Of a stretch of 64,000 nt of DNA, positions 1 through 7,416 are shown piece after piece. Position 1 is the first letter of the stretch, and each line of letters starts with the position of its first letter. Below the pieces are notes generated by a model. That model was given only the letters and a program-made list of their open reading frames with translations. It did no database searches and was not told where the DNA came from. Made by a program: the position numbers and the translations under genes. This DNA comes from Phycisphaerales bacterium (GTDB lineage: Bacteria > Planctomycetota > Phycisphaerae > UBA1845). Where the stretch lies: contig JACKHG010000002.1 of the NCBI GenBank assembly GCA_020639115.1, positions 372,001 to 436,000 on the forward strand, written 5' to 3'.

Positions 1-1
1 C

Positions 2-109
2 CGATCACACCGACCCGGCATCCGCCTGATCTTCGCGCAGGAATTGCCGGTCTTTCTCGTCGGCGCGCCTGCCCGGGTGCCGGCGAAGACCAGCGCCAAA
101 TCTCTCTGA
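2..109 (+). CDS. 3' end of an unidentified gene (cut by window start)
   Basis: An open frame runs from base 2 to a TGA at 107-109 and encodes about 35 residues ending in KTSAKSL. Most third codon positions are G or C, as in the neighbouring genes, which is the only sign that it is coding. No domain can be named from so short a tail. If real, it ends about 105 bases before the GGDEF gene on the same strand and could share its transcript. Confidence 0.35.
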   Translation, partial: RSHRPGIRLIFAQELPVFLVGAPARVPAKTSAKSL

Positions 110-214
110 ACTGTCCTGCGCTCATCCAGTCGAACGACCGTGGTTCCGATATTTCTGGTGGCGGATCGCCACTCAGAATGGTTCACCCGGAAGGCACGAC
201 GCGCGGCGCAGCGA

Positions 215-1597
215 ATGGAATCGACGGTTACCAACCCACCTGGCGCAACTGCCGAGCCGTCGGTCTGGGCGCGCCTGCGTCAGACCGTCTGCGGTCTGCA
301 GATGCGCTTCACGGCGATGGTCGTGGGTCTCGCGCTGCTCGTCGGAGCCACGGTGGGCATGGTGACGTTCGATCTGACCGCGCGGTTGATCCGCCGCGTG
401 CACGCCGAGCAGTGCCGGGAGGCGGCGGAGATGCTCGCCCGGCGGGCGGCCACGCTCTACGAACACGATCAGGCGGCGTTGCGCGAACTGGCCAGCGATC
501 TGGTGGCTTCGGAGCCGCTGGTCTTCGTGGCGTTCATGTCGCCCAACGGGAGCAACATGGCGGCGGCGCGCAACGCGCACTACGCGGACGTCCGCCTGAC
601 GGTCGGACTCACGCCGCAGACCGCGCTGGGGCAACCGATGTTCGTGGAGCCCGGGCACGGTGTTTCCGGTTTTCTCGATGTCACCTATCCGGTGCAGGGG
701 CGCGTGGACCCGGCCAATCCCGGCTCGACGCCGGCGCTGCTGGGCTACGTGCGCATCGGGCACTCACTGCAGCGCACGTTGTCCGAGGTGCAGGCCACGG
801 TGGAGTTCCTCTCCGGCATCGCCGTGCTGATCACCGCGTTGACCGTGCCGCTCGGCTTTCTCGTCGTGCGGCGCATGGTGCGGCCGCTGCACGACCTGGC
901 GGCGACGATGAGCCGGTTCGCCACGGGCGACCTGGGGGCGCGTTCGCGGCTGGTTCGCCACGACGAGCTGGGCGATCTCGCCCGCGCCTACAACCACATG
1001 GCCGACCGGTTGAGCCAGAAGCATGTTGAGATTTCGCAACTGAACGCCGAGCTCGAGGAGCGCGTGCAGCAGCGGACGCGCCAGTTGCGCGAGCTGGCCA
1101 TGCGCGACGCGCTCACCGGACTGTACAACCGGCGTCACTTCGCCGAGGCGCTGCGCCGCTCGTTTGCCGAGGCCCGCCGCTACGGCAAGGACCTCGCCTG
1201 CATGATGATCGACCTGGACAACTTCAAGGGCATCAACGATCGCTGCGGCCACCACGCCGGCGACGAGGTGCTCATGTTCGTCGCGAGCCGCATCCGCGAG
1301 GAGCTGCGCGTCTCGGACCTCGCCGCCCGCTACGGGGGCGACGAGTTCGTCGCACTGCTGCCCCACACCGACACCGCCCAGGCGCAGATGCTCGCCACGC
1401 GCATCAAGCAGGCGCTCTCCGGCGCGAGCATCGACCGCGTCCGCGGTGAGCACCTGGGGCTGAGCATCGGCGTCGCCTCCATCGCCGACGTACCCGGCGA
1501 CGATCCGGACGCCCTCGTCCGGGCGGCGGACCGGGCCCTCTACGACGCCAAGGCCCACGGCAAGAACACCGTCGTCGTGCACAGGGTTTCCGCGTAA
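215..1597 (+). CDS. membrane diguanylate cyclase (HAMP-GGDEF)
   Basis: Makes cyclic di-GMP from two GTP at the inner membrane. From the ATG at 215 (460 aa) the order is: membrane helix at about 33-55, a periplasmic sensor region of about 140 residues without a recognisable fold, a second membrane helix at about 197-219, a HAMP linker, a short coiled coil, and a GGDEF domain from about 300. The active-site loop is RYGGDEF with GGDEF at 374-378, and an RxxD inhibitory site (RVSD, 365-368) sits exactly five residues before it, so product inhibition is expected. No EAL domain follows. An in-frame GTG at 140 would add 25 residues, but that stretch has poorer third-position GC and no Shine-Dalgarno, so I prefer 215. 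Confidence 0.9.
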   Translation: MESTVTNPPGATAEPSVWARLRQTVCGLQMRFTAMVVGLALLVGATVGMVTFDLTARLIRRVHAEQCREAAEMLARRAATLYEHDQAALRELASDLVASEPLVFVAFMSPNGSNMAAARNAHYADVRLTVGLTPQTALGQPMFVEPGHGVSGFLDVTYPVQGRVDPANPGSTPALLGYVRIGHSLQRTLSEVQATVEFLSGIAVLITALTVPLGFLVVRRMVRPLHDLAATMSRFATGDLGARSRLVRHDELGDLARAYNHMADRLSQKHVEISQLNAELEERVQQRTRQLRELAMRDALTGLYNRRHFAEALRRSFAEARRYGKDLACMMIDLDNFKGINDRCGHHAGDEVLMFVASRIREELRVSDLAARYGGDEFVALLPHTDTAQAQMLATRIKQALSGASIDRVRGEHLGLSIGVASIADVPGDDPDALVRAADRALYDAKAHGKNTVVVHRVSA

Positions 1598-1763
1598 TCG
1601 GCAGAAGCCGCCTCCGTCTGCTATATTTCGCCTCGACCAACGAATACCCTGGTGCGCCCGCAGTGTGCGCGCCGGCGGCCAGTCCAGATGCCGCGGGTAT
1701 AGTCGCGTGCGGCGTTTGTAATCGCCCGTACCGCCCGCCGGTGATAGGCTGTATGGGAGGCTC

Positions 1764-1780
1764 GGCGGAGTCACTCCGCC
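1764..1780 (+). promoter_or_regulatory. short perfect inverted repeat in the 5' leader
   Basis: GGCGGAGT and ACTCCGCC are separated by one base, which folds as a 7-bp stem with a 3-base loop. It lies just before the Shine-Dalgarno AAGGAAGGG (about 1787-1795) of the gene starting at 1802. It could act on translation or be chance; there is no T-run, so it is not a typical terminator. Confidence 0.3.
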
Positions 1781-1801
1781 CGCTGGAAAGGAAGGGCGCT
1801 C

Positions 1802-2206
1802 GTGTTCGCAACCCTGGGCAAGTACGTGGGCGGGAAGGTGCTGACGGCGCTGCTCGCGGTGGGGGGGGTGCTCAGCGTCATCTGGTTCTGGAAACACCCG
1901 GAGCAGCTCCAGGCGATCTGGGCGGTGCTCAAGGGTGTGCTGGTGTGGCTTGGCCTGGTGGTGGTTCTGCCGTGGGCGGCGTTCTTCGTCACCGGGTGGG
2001 TCGTGAAGCGGGAATCGAATCTGGCGGGCGGCTTGTTGCTCGCCGGCCTGACAGGAATCGACGCGCTGTTTGCGTTCTATTTGACGGGATGGAGCGTACA
2101 AGGTGCGTTGAGTTGGATGGTGCTGCTGCTTGGATTCCTTACTGCCGGGGCTTATAATTTCCTGGTCTGCGATTTTCAGGCCGCCCGGTTCGAGGACAGC
2201 ATCTGA
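1802..2206 (+). CDS. hypothetical membrane protein, four predicted helices
   Basis: A 134-residue protein that I do not recognise. Hydrophobic stretches at about 9-28, 42-64, 73-95 and 100-122 suggest four membrane helices, with a short acidic C-terminal tail (RFEDSI). The start is a GTG with a good AAGGAAGGG Shine-Dalgarno about 7 bases upstream. It ends 61 bases before the Ser/Thr kinase gene on the same strand and is probably the first gene of that transcript. It could be a membrane partner of the kinase, but this rests on position only. Confidence 0.6.
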   Translation: MFATLGKYVGGKVLTALLAVGGVLSVIWFWKHPEQLQAIWAVLKGVLVWLGLVVVLPWAAFFVTGWVVKRESNLAGGLLLAGLTGIDALFAFYLTGWSVQGALSWMVLLLGFLTAGAYNFLVCDFQAARFEDSI

Positions 2207-2267
2207 ATCCGTCACGTCGATACCGGACCCGCCGCGGCGGGGCCCCGGGAGTGCGAGGGGCTGCTCC

Positions 2268-3320
2268 ATGGTTCTTCCCAAGGCAGGCGACCGCGTCAAC
2301 AACTACCTCCTGGAGACCCAGGTGGGCGCCGGCAGTTTCGGCCAGGTGTGGCGGGCGCGTCATCACGTGCTCGAGGAGGTCGTCGCGATCAAGATTCTCA
2401 CGGACCCGCAGTACGTGCGCAACTTCCGGCAGGAAGGGGTGGTGGTGCACGGTTTGCGCCACCCCAACATCGTGCGCGTCTTCGACATCGATCCCTACGC
2501 GGACATGCCGTACCTGGTCATGGAATACGTGGACGGGCAGTCGCTGCGCTCGGTGATCGATGCGCACCCGCAGGGGATTGGCGTCGATCTGGCGGTACGC
2601 GTGCTGCGTGGCGTGCTCTCGGGACTGCAGGCGGCGCATGAAGGCGGACTCGTCCACCGCGACGTCAAGCCCGCCAACATCATGCTGCGCATGCCCGACG
2701 GCGCCCTTGCGCACGTCAACGAGGGGGACGTCAAGCTCACCGATTTCGGACTCGGACGGGCGACCGCGGTGACGACAGCCTCGCTGGTGCAGTCGGGCAG
2801 CCTGGTCACCGAGGAAGGCAAGAATATCGCGGGCACGCTGGTGTACATGTCGCCGGAGCAGCGCGCCGGAGCGGAACTCGACGGGCGGAGCGACCTGTAC
2901 AGTTGTGCCGTCGTTTTCTTTGAAATGCTCACCGGGCAGAAGCCGGCGGGCAGCGACCTGCCAAGCATGATCCGGACCGATGTGCCCGCGAACCTCGACG
3001 AGATTTTCCGCAACAGCTACACGCGGCTCGAGCGCCGCTTCGCCTCCGCGAGCGCGATGCTGGCGGCGCTGGGCGGGGCTGCCCGGCACGTGCGACCGTC
3101 GAAGGCGGTGATCCAGCCGGTGGAAGCCCGCTCGATCGGAGGGACGCCGTTGCTCTGCCCGGGGTGTCACCAGGGCGTGCGCCCGGACGACAACTTCTGC
3201 ATTCACTGCGGCAACCAGCTCGTGGACGCGGTGCCGCGGTGTCCTTCGTGCAAGGCATTTGCCAATCGGGCGGATCGGTTCTGTATTTTCTGTGGCACGC
3301 GCCTGGCAGCCGTCGGTTGA
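2268..3320 (+). CDS. Hanks-type Ser/Thr protein kinase with two C-terminal zinc ribbons
   Basis: A 350-residue soluble protein kinase. The glycine loop GAGSFG, the ATP lysine in VAIKIL (K42), the catalytic loop VHRDVKPAN (HRD at 130-132), DFG in TDFGLGR and the SPEQ activation-segment end are all present, so it should be active. Unlike most bacterial kinases of this class there is no membrane helix or PASTA/WD40 domain. The C-terminus instead has two tandem CPxC...CxxC zinc ribbons from about residue 297 (CPGC/CIHC, then CPSC/CIFC). It lies just upstream of a small zinc-ribbon membrane protein and the ESCRT-like genes, and may regulate them by phosphorylation (inference). The ATG at 2268 is chosen because the kinase fold begins about 12 residues later; an upstream in-frame start at 2130 would overlap the previous gene. 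Confidence 0.9.
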   Translation: MVLPKAGDRVNNYLLETQVGAGSFGQVWRARHHVLEEVVAIKILTDPQYVRNFRQEGVVVHGLRHPNIVRVFDIDPYADMPYLVMEYVDGQSLRSVIDAHPQGIGVDLAVRVLRGVLSGLQAAHEGGLVHRDVKPANIMLRMPDGALAHVNEGDVKLTDFGLGRATAVTTASLVQSGSLVTEEGKNIAGTLVYMSPEQRAGAELDGRSDLYSCAVVFFEMLTGQKPAGSDLPSMIRTDVPANLDEIFRNSYTRLERRFASASAMLAALGGAARHVRPSKAVIQPVEARSIGGTPLLCPGCHQGVRPDDNFCIHCGNQLVDAVPRCPSCKAFANRADRFCIFCGTRLAAVG

Positions 3321-3366
3321 CGGTGCCCGTTGAATCTGGGGGATGCGCGTGGCAGCAGGTGGGATG

Positions 3367-3612
3367 ATGGCATACAGCCTGGTGCTCATATTCATGTTCG
3401 CCATCATTGCGGTGGCGGTCGGCGTGGTCGGGCTGATGCTCAAGCTCGGCGGGGCGGTGGTCCGCGCCCTGTTCGGCACGCCCTGTTCCGCGGCCCCGAC
3501 CGGACACCCGGTGTGCGCGACCCGCGGCTGCGGTTACGATAACCGGCCCGGGGCCCGCTACTGCGCCCAGTGCGGGCGGCGCCTGGATACCGGGGGTCGA
3601 GGACGGCGATGA
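3367..3612 (+). CDS. small membrane protein with C-terminal zinc ribbon
   Basis: An 81-residue protein: one strong membrane helix at about residues 4-30, then a short linker and a four-cysteine zinc ribbon (C-x4-CGYD...CAQCGRR). The ribbon resembles those at the end of the preceding kinase. The ATG at 3367 has AGGTGG four bases upstream; ATGs at 3343 and 3364 are alternatives. The stop overlaps the next start as ATGA (3609-3612), so the two are translationally coupled. Probably a membrane adaptor using its ribbon for protein contacts, but no function is established by sequence. Confidence 0.7.
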   Translation: MAYSLVLIFMFAIIAVAVGVVGLMLKLGGAVVRALFGTPCSAAPTGHPVCATRGCGYDNRPGARYCAQCGRRLDTGGRGRR

Positions 3613-4331
3613 CTGCCATGGCGAACACCGAAGCGGCTGCGAGCGCGCTGCGTATCGAGAATCAGTTCCTGGGCGGCGTGCAGGGCAACGTGGAGGCCGC
3701 CAAGGGCTTTCATCTGCGCGGCTCGCAGTGGGAGACCGTCGCCGACGACGACAGCGACGCGTTGCGCGCGGCGATGGCGAAGCGCCGCCTCTACGATCGC
3801 GAACTGCTCAAGAAGCTCCCGCAGAATCGGCGGATCACCGTCACCGGCTACGACCGCCGCTTTTTCTTCTGGCGCAAGGCCACCGGCGCGGTCACCGCGT
3901 CGGTCATGACGCCGCTGGAGTCCGTGCTCGACGGCGGGGCCGTCGGGCCGGTCGATCTCAACGAACTCACCGAGTATCTGCGCCGCGTCGCGCCGCCCGG
4001 CAAGCTGCGGCGGGTCATCGGCGTGTGCTCGACGACCGGCTTCACCGAGGCGGCGCGCTCCGGACGGTTCGATCTGCCTCACGTGACAGTCGTTCTGATC
4101 GAGCCGGGTGAGGGCGGCGGATGGCGCGTGACCGCCGATGACAACTGCCCCGACTTCGTGCAACGCATGTTCGACCCGGAGGACGCCGAGCAGAAAATCG
4201 AACGCGTCCGCGCGGAAGTCGCCCGGCGCAGCAGCGACCTGATCACCGGCGGCCTCTCCGCGGAGCCGCATCGCGCACAGGCCGTGAAGCTCCCCGCGAA
4301 CTGGTCGATCGGGCGCTGGCGGCCATCATAA
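3609..4331 (+). CDS. unrecognised soluble protein, coupled to zinc-ribbon membrane protein
   Basis: A 240-residue protein with mixed alpha/beta character, no signal peptide and no membrane helix. The central part alternates strands and helices (for example RRVIGVCSTTGF and LPHVTVVLIEPG) like a Rossmann- or nuclease-type fold, followed by a charged helix. I cannot assign it to a family. Its ATG overlaps the stop of the upstream gene (ATGA), which supports both start and operon membership, and it ends 88 bases before the first coiled-coil gene. The position suggests a dedicated part of the membrane-remodelling locus. Confidence 0.7.
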   Translation: MTAMANTEAAASALRIENQFLGGVQGNVEAAKGFHLRGSQWETVADDDSDALRAAMAKRRLYDRELLKKLPQNRRITVTGYDRRFFFWRKATGAVTASVMTPLESVLDGGAVGPVDLNELTEYLRRVAPPGKLRRVIGVCSTTGFTEAARSGRFDLPHVTVVLIEPGEGGGWRVTADDNCPDFVQRMFDPEDAEQKIERVRAEVARRSSDLITGGLSAEPHRAQAVKLPANWSIGRWRPS

Positions 4332-4419
4332 GAGCGACCGGGAGCTGCACCTTTCGCGGTCGGATGGCGACACCCTGCTGTACCGCGGCGCGCCGGTGAT
4401 GGCCAAGGAGAGACGATCC

Positions 4420-5070
4420 ATGAGCTTTGTTGACCGCATCCGAGACATGTTCGCCCGCGAGGGAGACGAGGCGAGCAAGATCAACGTCCTCTCCGAGCGC
4501 CGCGCGGCCCTGGCCCAGCGGCGCGACCGGCTGTACGAGGAGATCGGCCAGCTCGAGCAGCGTGAGGCGGACCTGCTCAAGCAGGGGCGGGACAACACGT
4601 CGATGGTGGTGCGCCGGCGGCTCGCGGCGCAGGTCGCGCAGATCCGCAAGGACATCGCGCGGCAGAACACCAGCGCCAAGATGCTCAACCAGCAGATCAA
4701 CATCATCGCGACCGACATTCACAACCTGACGTTGATCCAGCAGGGCGAGGCCGCGTCGCTGCCCGACACCGAGGAGCTGACGGAGAACGCGGTCCGCGCC
4801 GAGGAGATGCTGGAAACCCTTAAGGCGGACGCGGACCTCGTCGCTGGGCTCGAGACGGGCGTGGGCGAGGTGCTGACCAGCGACGAGGAGACCGACATCC
4901 TGGCGGAGTTCGAGGCGCCGGCGGCGGCTCCGCCCAGCGCCGCATCAGCGCCCGCCGCGCAGCGTCCGCAAGCGGCGGGGCCGGAGGATGACGCCCTCGC
5001 CGATTTCGACCGACCGGACGACACCACCCAGCGTACGACACCCAGGAAAGCCGATCCGGAGGCCAGCTAG
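4420..5070 (+). CDS. ESCRT-III/PspA-superfamily-like coiled-coil protein 1
   Basis: A 216-residue, almost wholly helical protein. It opens with a short amphipathic helix (MSFVDRIRDMFA) like the membrane-inserting N-termini of PspA, Vipp1 and Snf7. A basic hairpin of two long helices follows (about 20-52 and 60-109), then a shorter acidic helix (about 118-146). A tail motif SDEETDILAEFEAP (about 154-167) resembles the acidic MIT-interacting motif of ESCRT-III proteins. The last 50 residues are Ala/Pro-rich with a second short acidic LADFD motif. A strong AAGGAG lies 9 bases before the ATG at 4420. The next gene starts two bases after the stop. Family assignment is by architecture, not by alignment; a generic coiled-coil protein is the alternative. 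Confidence 0.65.
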   Translation: MSFVDRIRDMFAREGDEASKINVLSERRAALAQRRDRLYEEIGQLEQREADLLKQGRDNTSMVVRRRLAAQVAQIRKDIARQNTSAKMLNQQINIIATDIHNLTLIQQGEAASLPDTEELTENAVRAEEMLETLKADADLVAGLETGVGEVLTSDEETDILAEFEAPAAAPPSAASAPAAQRPQAAGPEDDALADFDRPDDTTQRTTPRKADPEAS

Positions 5071-5072
5071 AC

Positions 5073-5681
5073 ATGTCGCTGCTCGATTGGTTTGCCAAAC
5101 GCAGGAAGCCGCTTTCGCAGATGACCCGGGCGGAGTTGCGCCGCCAGGAACTGCTGCTGGAGAAGGACCGCATGCAGTTGCTCAACCGCGTGACCAAGCT
5201 GGCGGGCAAGAAGCAGGAGCTCTTCGAACGCGGCGCGAAGGAGAAGGCCCCGGAAGTGCGGCGGATGTTCGCGCAGGAGTTCGAGCTGATGACCAGCGAG
5301 CAGCTCATGCTCGCGCGGCAGCTTAACATCCGCAGCAAGGAGATGATGACGGTCTCGCGGCTGCGGATGCTGCGGGAAAACGCCGATCGGGCAGCCGGGG
5401 CGGGCTCGCGCCTCGGGCTGGTCAGCGAGAAGGACATCCTGCGGCTGGGCAAGCTGATCGAGAACGACGCGATCAAGACGGAGATGTACCAGGAGCGGCT
5501 CGACGAGATCCTCAAGCTCGGCGCGGAGGTGGATGAAGGGGCCGCCGGACTGAGCGAGTCGGGCGAAACGGTGATGCAGGTGTGGGACCAGATGGACCGC
5601 GGCGCGATCGCCGATTCGAGTGAGGCGTTCGAGGAAGCGGACCGCCGCGTGCGTCAGCAGCAGGCCGCGCCGGAAGCGTAG
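5073..5681 (+). CDS. ESCRT-III/PspA-superfamily-like coiled-coil protein 2
   Basis: A 202-residue all-helical protein starting two bases after the previous gene, with GGAGG just inside that gene's end. The N-terminus MSLLDWFAKRRKP is an amphipathic membrane-type helix. A strongly basic helical hairpin follows (about 17-95), then a short Gly-rich break and acidic helices with the spacing seen in Snf7 helices 4-5 (around MYQERLDEILKLG and ETVMQVWDQMDRG). The tail (SSEAFEEADRRVRQQ) is charged. Little direct identity to protein 1 is visible, but the layout is the same, so I read the pair as co-assembling subunits. Confidence 0.65.
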   Translation: MSLLDWFAKRRKPLSQMTRAELRRQELLLEKDRMQLLNRVTKLAGKKQELFERGAKEKAPEVRRMFAQEFELMTSEQLMLARQLNIRSKEMMTVSRLRMLRENADRAAGAGSRLGLVSEKDILRLGKLIENDAIKTEMYQERLDEILKLGAEVDEGAAGLSESGETVMQVWDQMDRGAIADSSEAFEEADRRVRQQQAAPEA

Positions 5682-5690
5682 GCTTCGCCG

Positions 5691-5730
5691 AGTGAGAAAG
5701 TGGTAAAGTGCGAAGGTGAGAAAGTGCGCG
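5691..5730 (+). repeat. GTGAGAAAGT-type simple repeat, copy 1
   Basis: A run of near-repeats of GTGAGAAAGTG/GTGCGAAG directly after the stop of the second coiled-coil gene. The same motif returns in the same orientation at 5981-6018 and inverted at 6671-6716. G is rich and C poor here, unlike the surrounding coding sequence. Confidence 0.75.
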
Positions 5731-5782
5731 GTGGGCGCCTGGATTGCCGATGGGCGCGTGCCGCGGGTGAGGGAGTTGTGTG

Positions 5783-5974
5783 ATGTCGGGACGTCCGTTG
5801 CGGCGCAATATGCATAATCGCCAGATTGCCGGCGTCTGCTCCGGGCTGGCGGATTATTTCGGGATGGATGCGACGACCGTGCGCGTCATCTACGTGCTGG
5901 TGTCGATCTTCTCTGCCGCGTTCCCCGGCACGCTGGTGTACATCATTCTCTGGCTGGTTGTTCCGGAGGGGTAG
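5783..5974 (+). CDS. PspC-domain membrane protein
   Basis: A 63-residue protein that consists of a PspC domain alone. It has the family hallmarks: a basic N-terminus, the IAGVCSGLADYFGMD block, the TVRVIYVL helix start, and an ending in LVVPEG after one hydrophobic helix pair. PspC proteins sit in the inner membrane and work with PspA-type proteins in envelope stress. Lying between ESCRT/PspA-like genes, it is likely their membrane anchor or sensor. Start ATG 5783 has GAGGGAG about 7 bases upstream; a GTG one codon earlier is possible. Confidence 0.85.
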   Translation: MSGRPLRRNMHNRQIAGVCSGLADYFGMDATTVRVIYVLVSIFSAAFPGTLVYIILWLVVPEG

Positions 5975-5980
5975 TCGGGG

Positions 5981-6018
5981 GTGAGTGAAAAAGTGCGAAG
6001 GTGAGAAAGTGGGAAAGT
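5981..6018 (+). repeat. GTGAGAAAGT-type simple repeat, copy 2 (left arm of inverted pair)
   Basis: Second copy of the motif, six bases after the PspC stop. Its 22 bases at 5997-6018 match the reverse complement of 6682-6703 with one mismatch, so it forms an inverted pair around the four-helix-bundle gene. Confidence 0.75.
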
Positions 6019-6064
6019 AATAAGGCGATTACTGCGCTGGTGAGTATTTCGTTGCGAGGCGGCC

Positions 6065-6589
6065 ATGGCAGCGAAACGGTCGAACATTCAGCGGTTTGAG
6101 GACTTGAAGGTCTGGCAGGCGGGGCAGGAACTGGTCAACGGGGTGTATCGGGCGGCGCGGACGCAGGCGTTGCGACGCGATTTCGGATTGGTGGGGCAGA
6201 TGACGCGGGCAGCGGTGAGCATCACGAGCAATGTCGCCGAAGGCCACGAGCATGGGTCGCGCGTGCAGTACATCGAGTACTGCTTCCGGGCCAAGGCGTC
6301 CGCGGGTGAGCTGCGCAGCCAAGTGATCAATGCCCACGATGTCGAGCTGATTGACGAAAAGGCGTACGCTTGGTTGTACGAAAAATGCCAGGAGGTATCC
6401 AAGATGCTGGCTGGATACATCAAGCACCTGGTCGAAACGGCGAACGCGATCCCCGGCATGAAGTACACGCGCGCCGCCGATCGCAACCGGGCATCCTGGG
6501 AGGAGTTTCTGGCTGAACATGGTATTGGCCGGCTTGCCGACGGCAGCTACGCCTGTGGATCGTCGGATCGCGGCGCAGATGCCAATTGA
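6065..6589 (+). CDS. four-helix-bundle protein (S23/IVS-encoded type)
   Basis: A 174-residue protein of the four-helix-bundle family first known from 23S rRNA intervening sequences. Typical landmarks are FEDLKVWQAGQELV at the N-terminus and MTRAAVSITSNVAEGHEHGS in the second helix, then helices with the Y-x-W-LY pattern. Family members are usually about 120 residues; this one has about 45 extra C-terminal residues (from GMKYTRAADRNRAS). The family often travels with short repeats, and here the gene lies between inverted repeats. It interrupts a row of ESCRT-like genes, so it may be an insertion, not a member of the system. Confidence 0.85.
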   Translation: MAAKRSNIQRFEDLKVWQAGQELVNGVYRAARTQALRRDFGLVGQMTRAAVSITSNVAEGHEHGSRVQYIEYCFRAKASAGELRSQVINAHDVELIDEKAYAWLYEKCQEVSKMLAGYIKHLVETANAIPGMKYTRAADRNRASWEEFLAEHGIGRLADGSYACGSSDRGADAN

Positions 6590-6670
6590 GCACAAACGAG
6601 CGGAGGTTGTCCTCAGGAGAATCGAAGGCAGCGGTCAGTGAAGAGCGTGCCGAGAGTGCGACTCAGTTCA

Positions 6671-6716
6671 CGCACTTTCCCACTTTCCCACTTTCTCGCC
6701 TTCTCACTTACTCACT
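6671..6716 (-). repeat. GTGAGAAAGT-type simple repeat, inverted copy (right arm)
   Basis: A CTTTCCCACTTTCTCGCC-type run, the reverse complement of the repeats at 5691 and 5981. It ends at the Shine-Dalgarno (GGAG, 6717-6720) of the coiled-coil gene that starts at 6730, so transcription into that gene must cross it. Confidence 0.75.
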
Positions 6717-6729
6717 GGAGCGCAGCGAC

Positions 6730-7335
6730 ATGGGACTCTTCAAGTCCAGCGAGGAACGCCGCATCGAGCGCGACATCAAGATCCGCCAGGGGATCCGGCG
6801 GATCGAGAAGGCCATTCGCGAGCAGGCAAAGTTCAGCGACGAGTTTGTGCGCAACGCGCGGCGGGCGAAGGAGATCGGCGACCTCGGCCAGTACAAGTTC
6901 ATCCGCAACTCGCTGAAGAAGACCGCGACCATGCGCCGCGTGCTCGAACGGCAACTGCTCAGCGTCAAGAACGCCCTGCTGATCAAGCGACAGGCGGAGG
7001 CCTCCAGCGATTTCGCGACGGCGATGGGAACGATGGCGACGGAAATCGGCCGGCTCTTCGGCGAGACCGACCTGCTCAAGACCCAGGCCGATTGGGAGAA
7101 GGCCATGGTCCAGTCGCAGAGCATGGAGGAGCGGATGGCGATGTTTCTCGATACGATCGAGGACATCGCCGCCCAGGACGTGGAGATGACCAGCAGCGAC
7201 GAGATCAGCGACGACGAGATCGACCGCATGATCGAGGCGGAGGCGGAGGCCGAGCACCAGCAGGAACTCGGCAAGCTCGCCGGCCTGCGCGCCGAGCTGG
7301 ATTCCCTCAAGGGCAAGGGTGAAAAGACGAAGTAG
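6730..7335 (+). CDS. ESCRT-III (Snf7/CHMP)-like coiled-coil protein 3
   Basis: A 201-residue helical protein and the clearest ESCRT-III look-alike. It has a short N-terminal MGLFKSS segment like PspA/Vipp1/Snf7, then a basic helical hairpin (about 8-90). A middle helix follows, and then acidic helices ending in SSDEISDDEIDRMIEAEAEA (about 156-175), which closely resembles the DE-rich MIT-interacting end of CHMP proteins. A last basic helix (RAELDSLKGKGEKTK) follows. The ATG at 6730 is preceded by GGAG at 9 bases; an upstream ATG at 6586 would translate the repeat DNA and is rejected. The Vps4-like ATPase lies 670 bases downstream. Confidence 0.7.
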   Translation: MGLFKSSEERRIERDIKIRQGIRRIEKAIREQAKFSDEFVRNARRAKEIGDLGQYKFIRNSLKKTATMRRVLERQLLSVKNALLIKRQAEASSDFATAMGTMATEIGRLFGETDLLKTQADWEKAMVQSQSMEERMAMFLDTIEDIAAQDVEMTSSDEISDDEIDRMIEAEAEAEHQQELGKLAGLRAELDSLKGKGEKTK

Positions 7336-7352
7336 GGCGGGCCGTGCCCGCC
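7336..7352 (+). terminator. possible weak hairpin after coiled-coil gene 3
   Basis: GGCGGGC-CGT-GCCCGCC directly after the stop codon makes a 7-bp GC stem, but it is followed by GTTCTTG instead of a clean T-run. It might attenuate transcription into the downstream genes. Confidence 0.3.
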
Positions 7353-7416
7353 GTTCTTGCGGAGTGCAACGTTGATTCGCAGGCGGTCCGAGCTTCATCC
7401 AATTACGGAGGCTGGC

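Noticed and set aside
764..2302. 512-residue open frame on the minus strand
   Set aside because: Antisense to the GGDEF gene and the small membrane protein gene; no domain content.
6065..6589. Avd accessory gene of a diversity-generating retroelement
   Set aside because: The four-helix-bundle families are related, but no reverse transcriptase or variable-repeat gene is in the window.
5691..6716. CRISPR array
   Set aside because: The repeats are short, imperfect and differ in orientation, with no regular spacers and no cas genes.
6586..6729. Upstream start for coiled-coil protein 3
   Set aside because: It would translate the simple-repeat DNA into the protein; the ATG at 6730 has its own Shine-Dalgarno and gives the expected amphipathic N-terminus.
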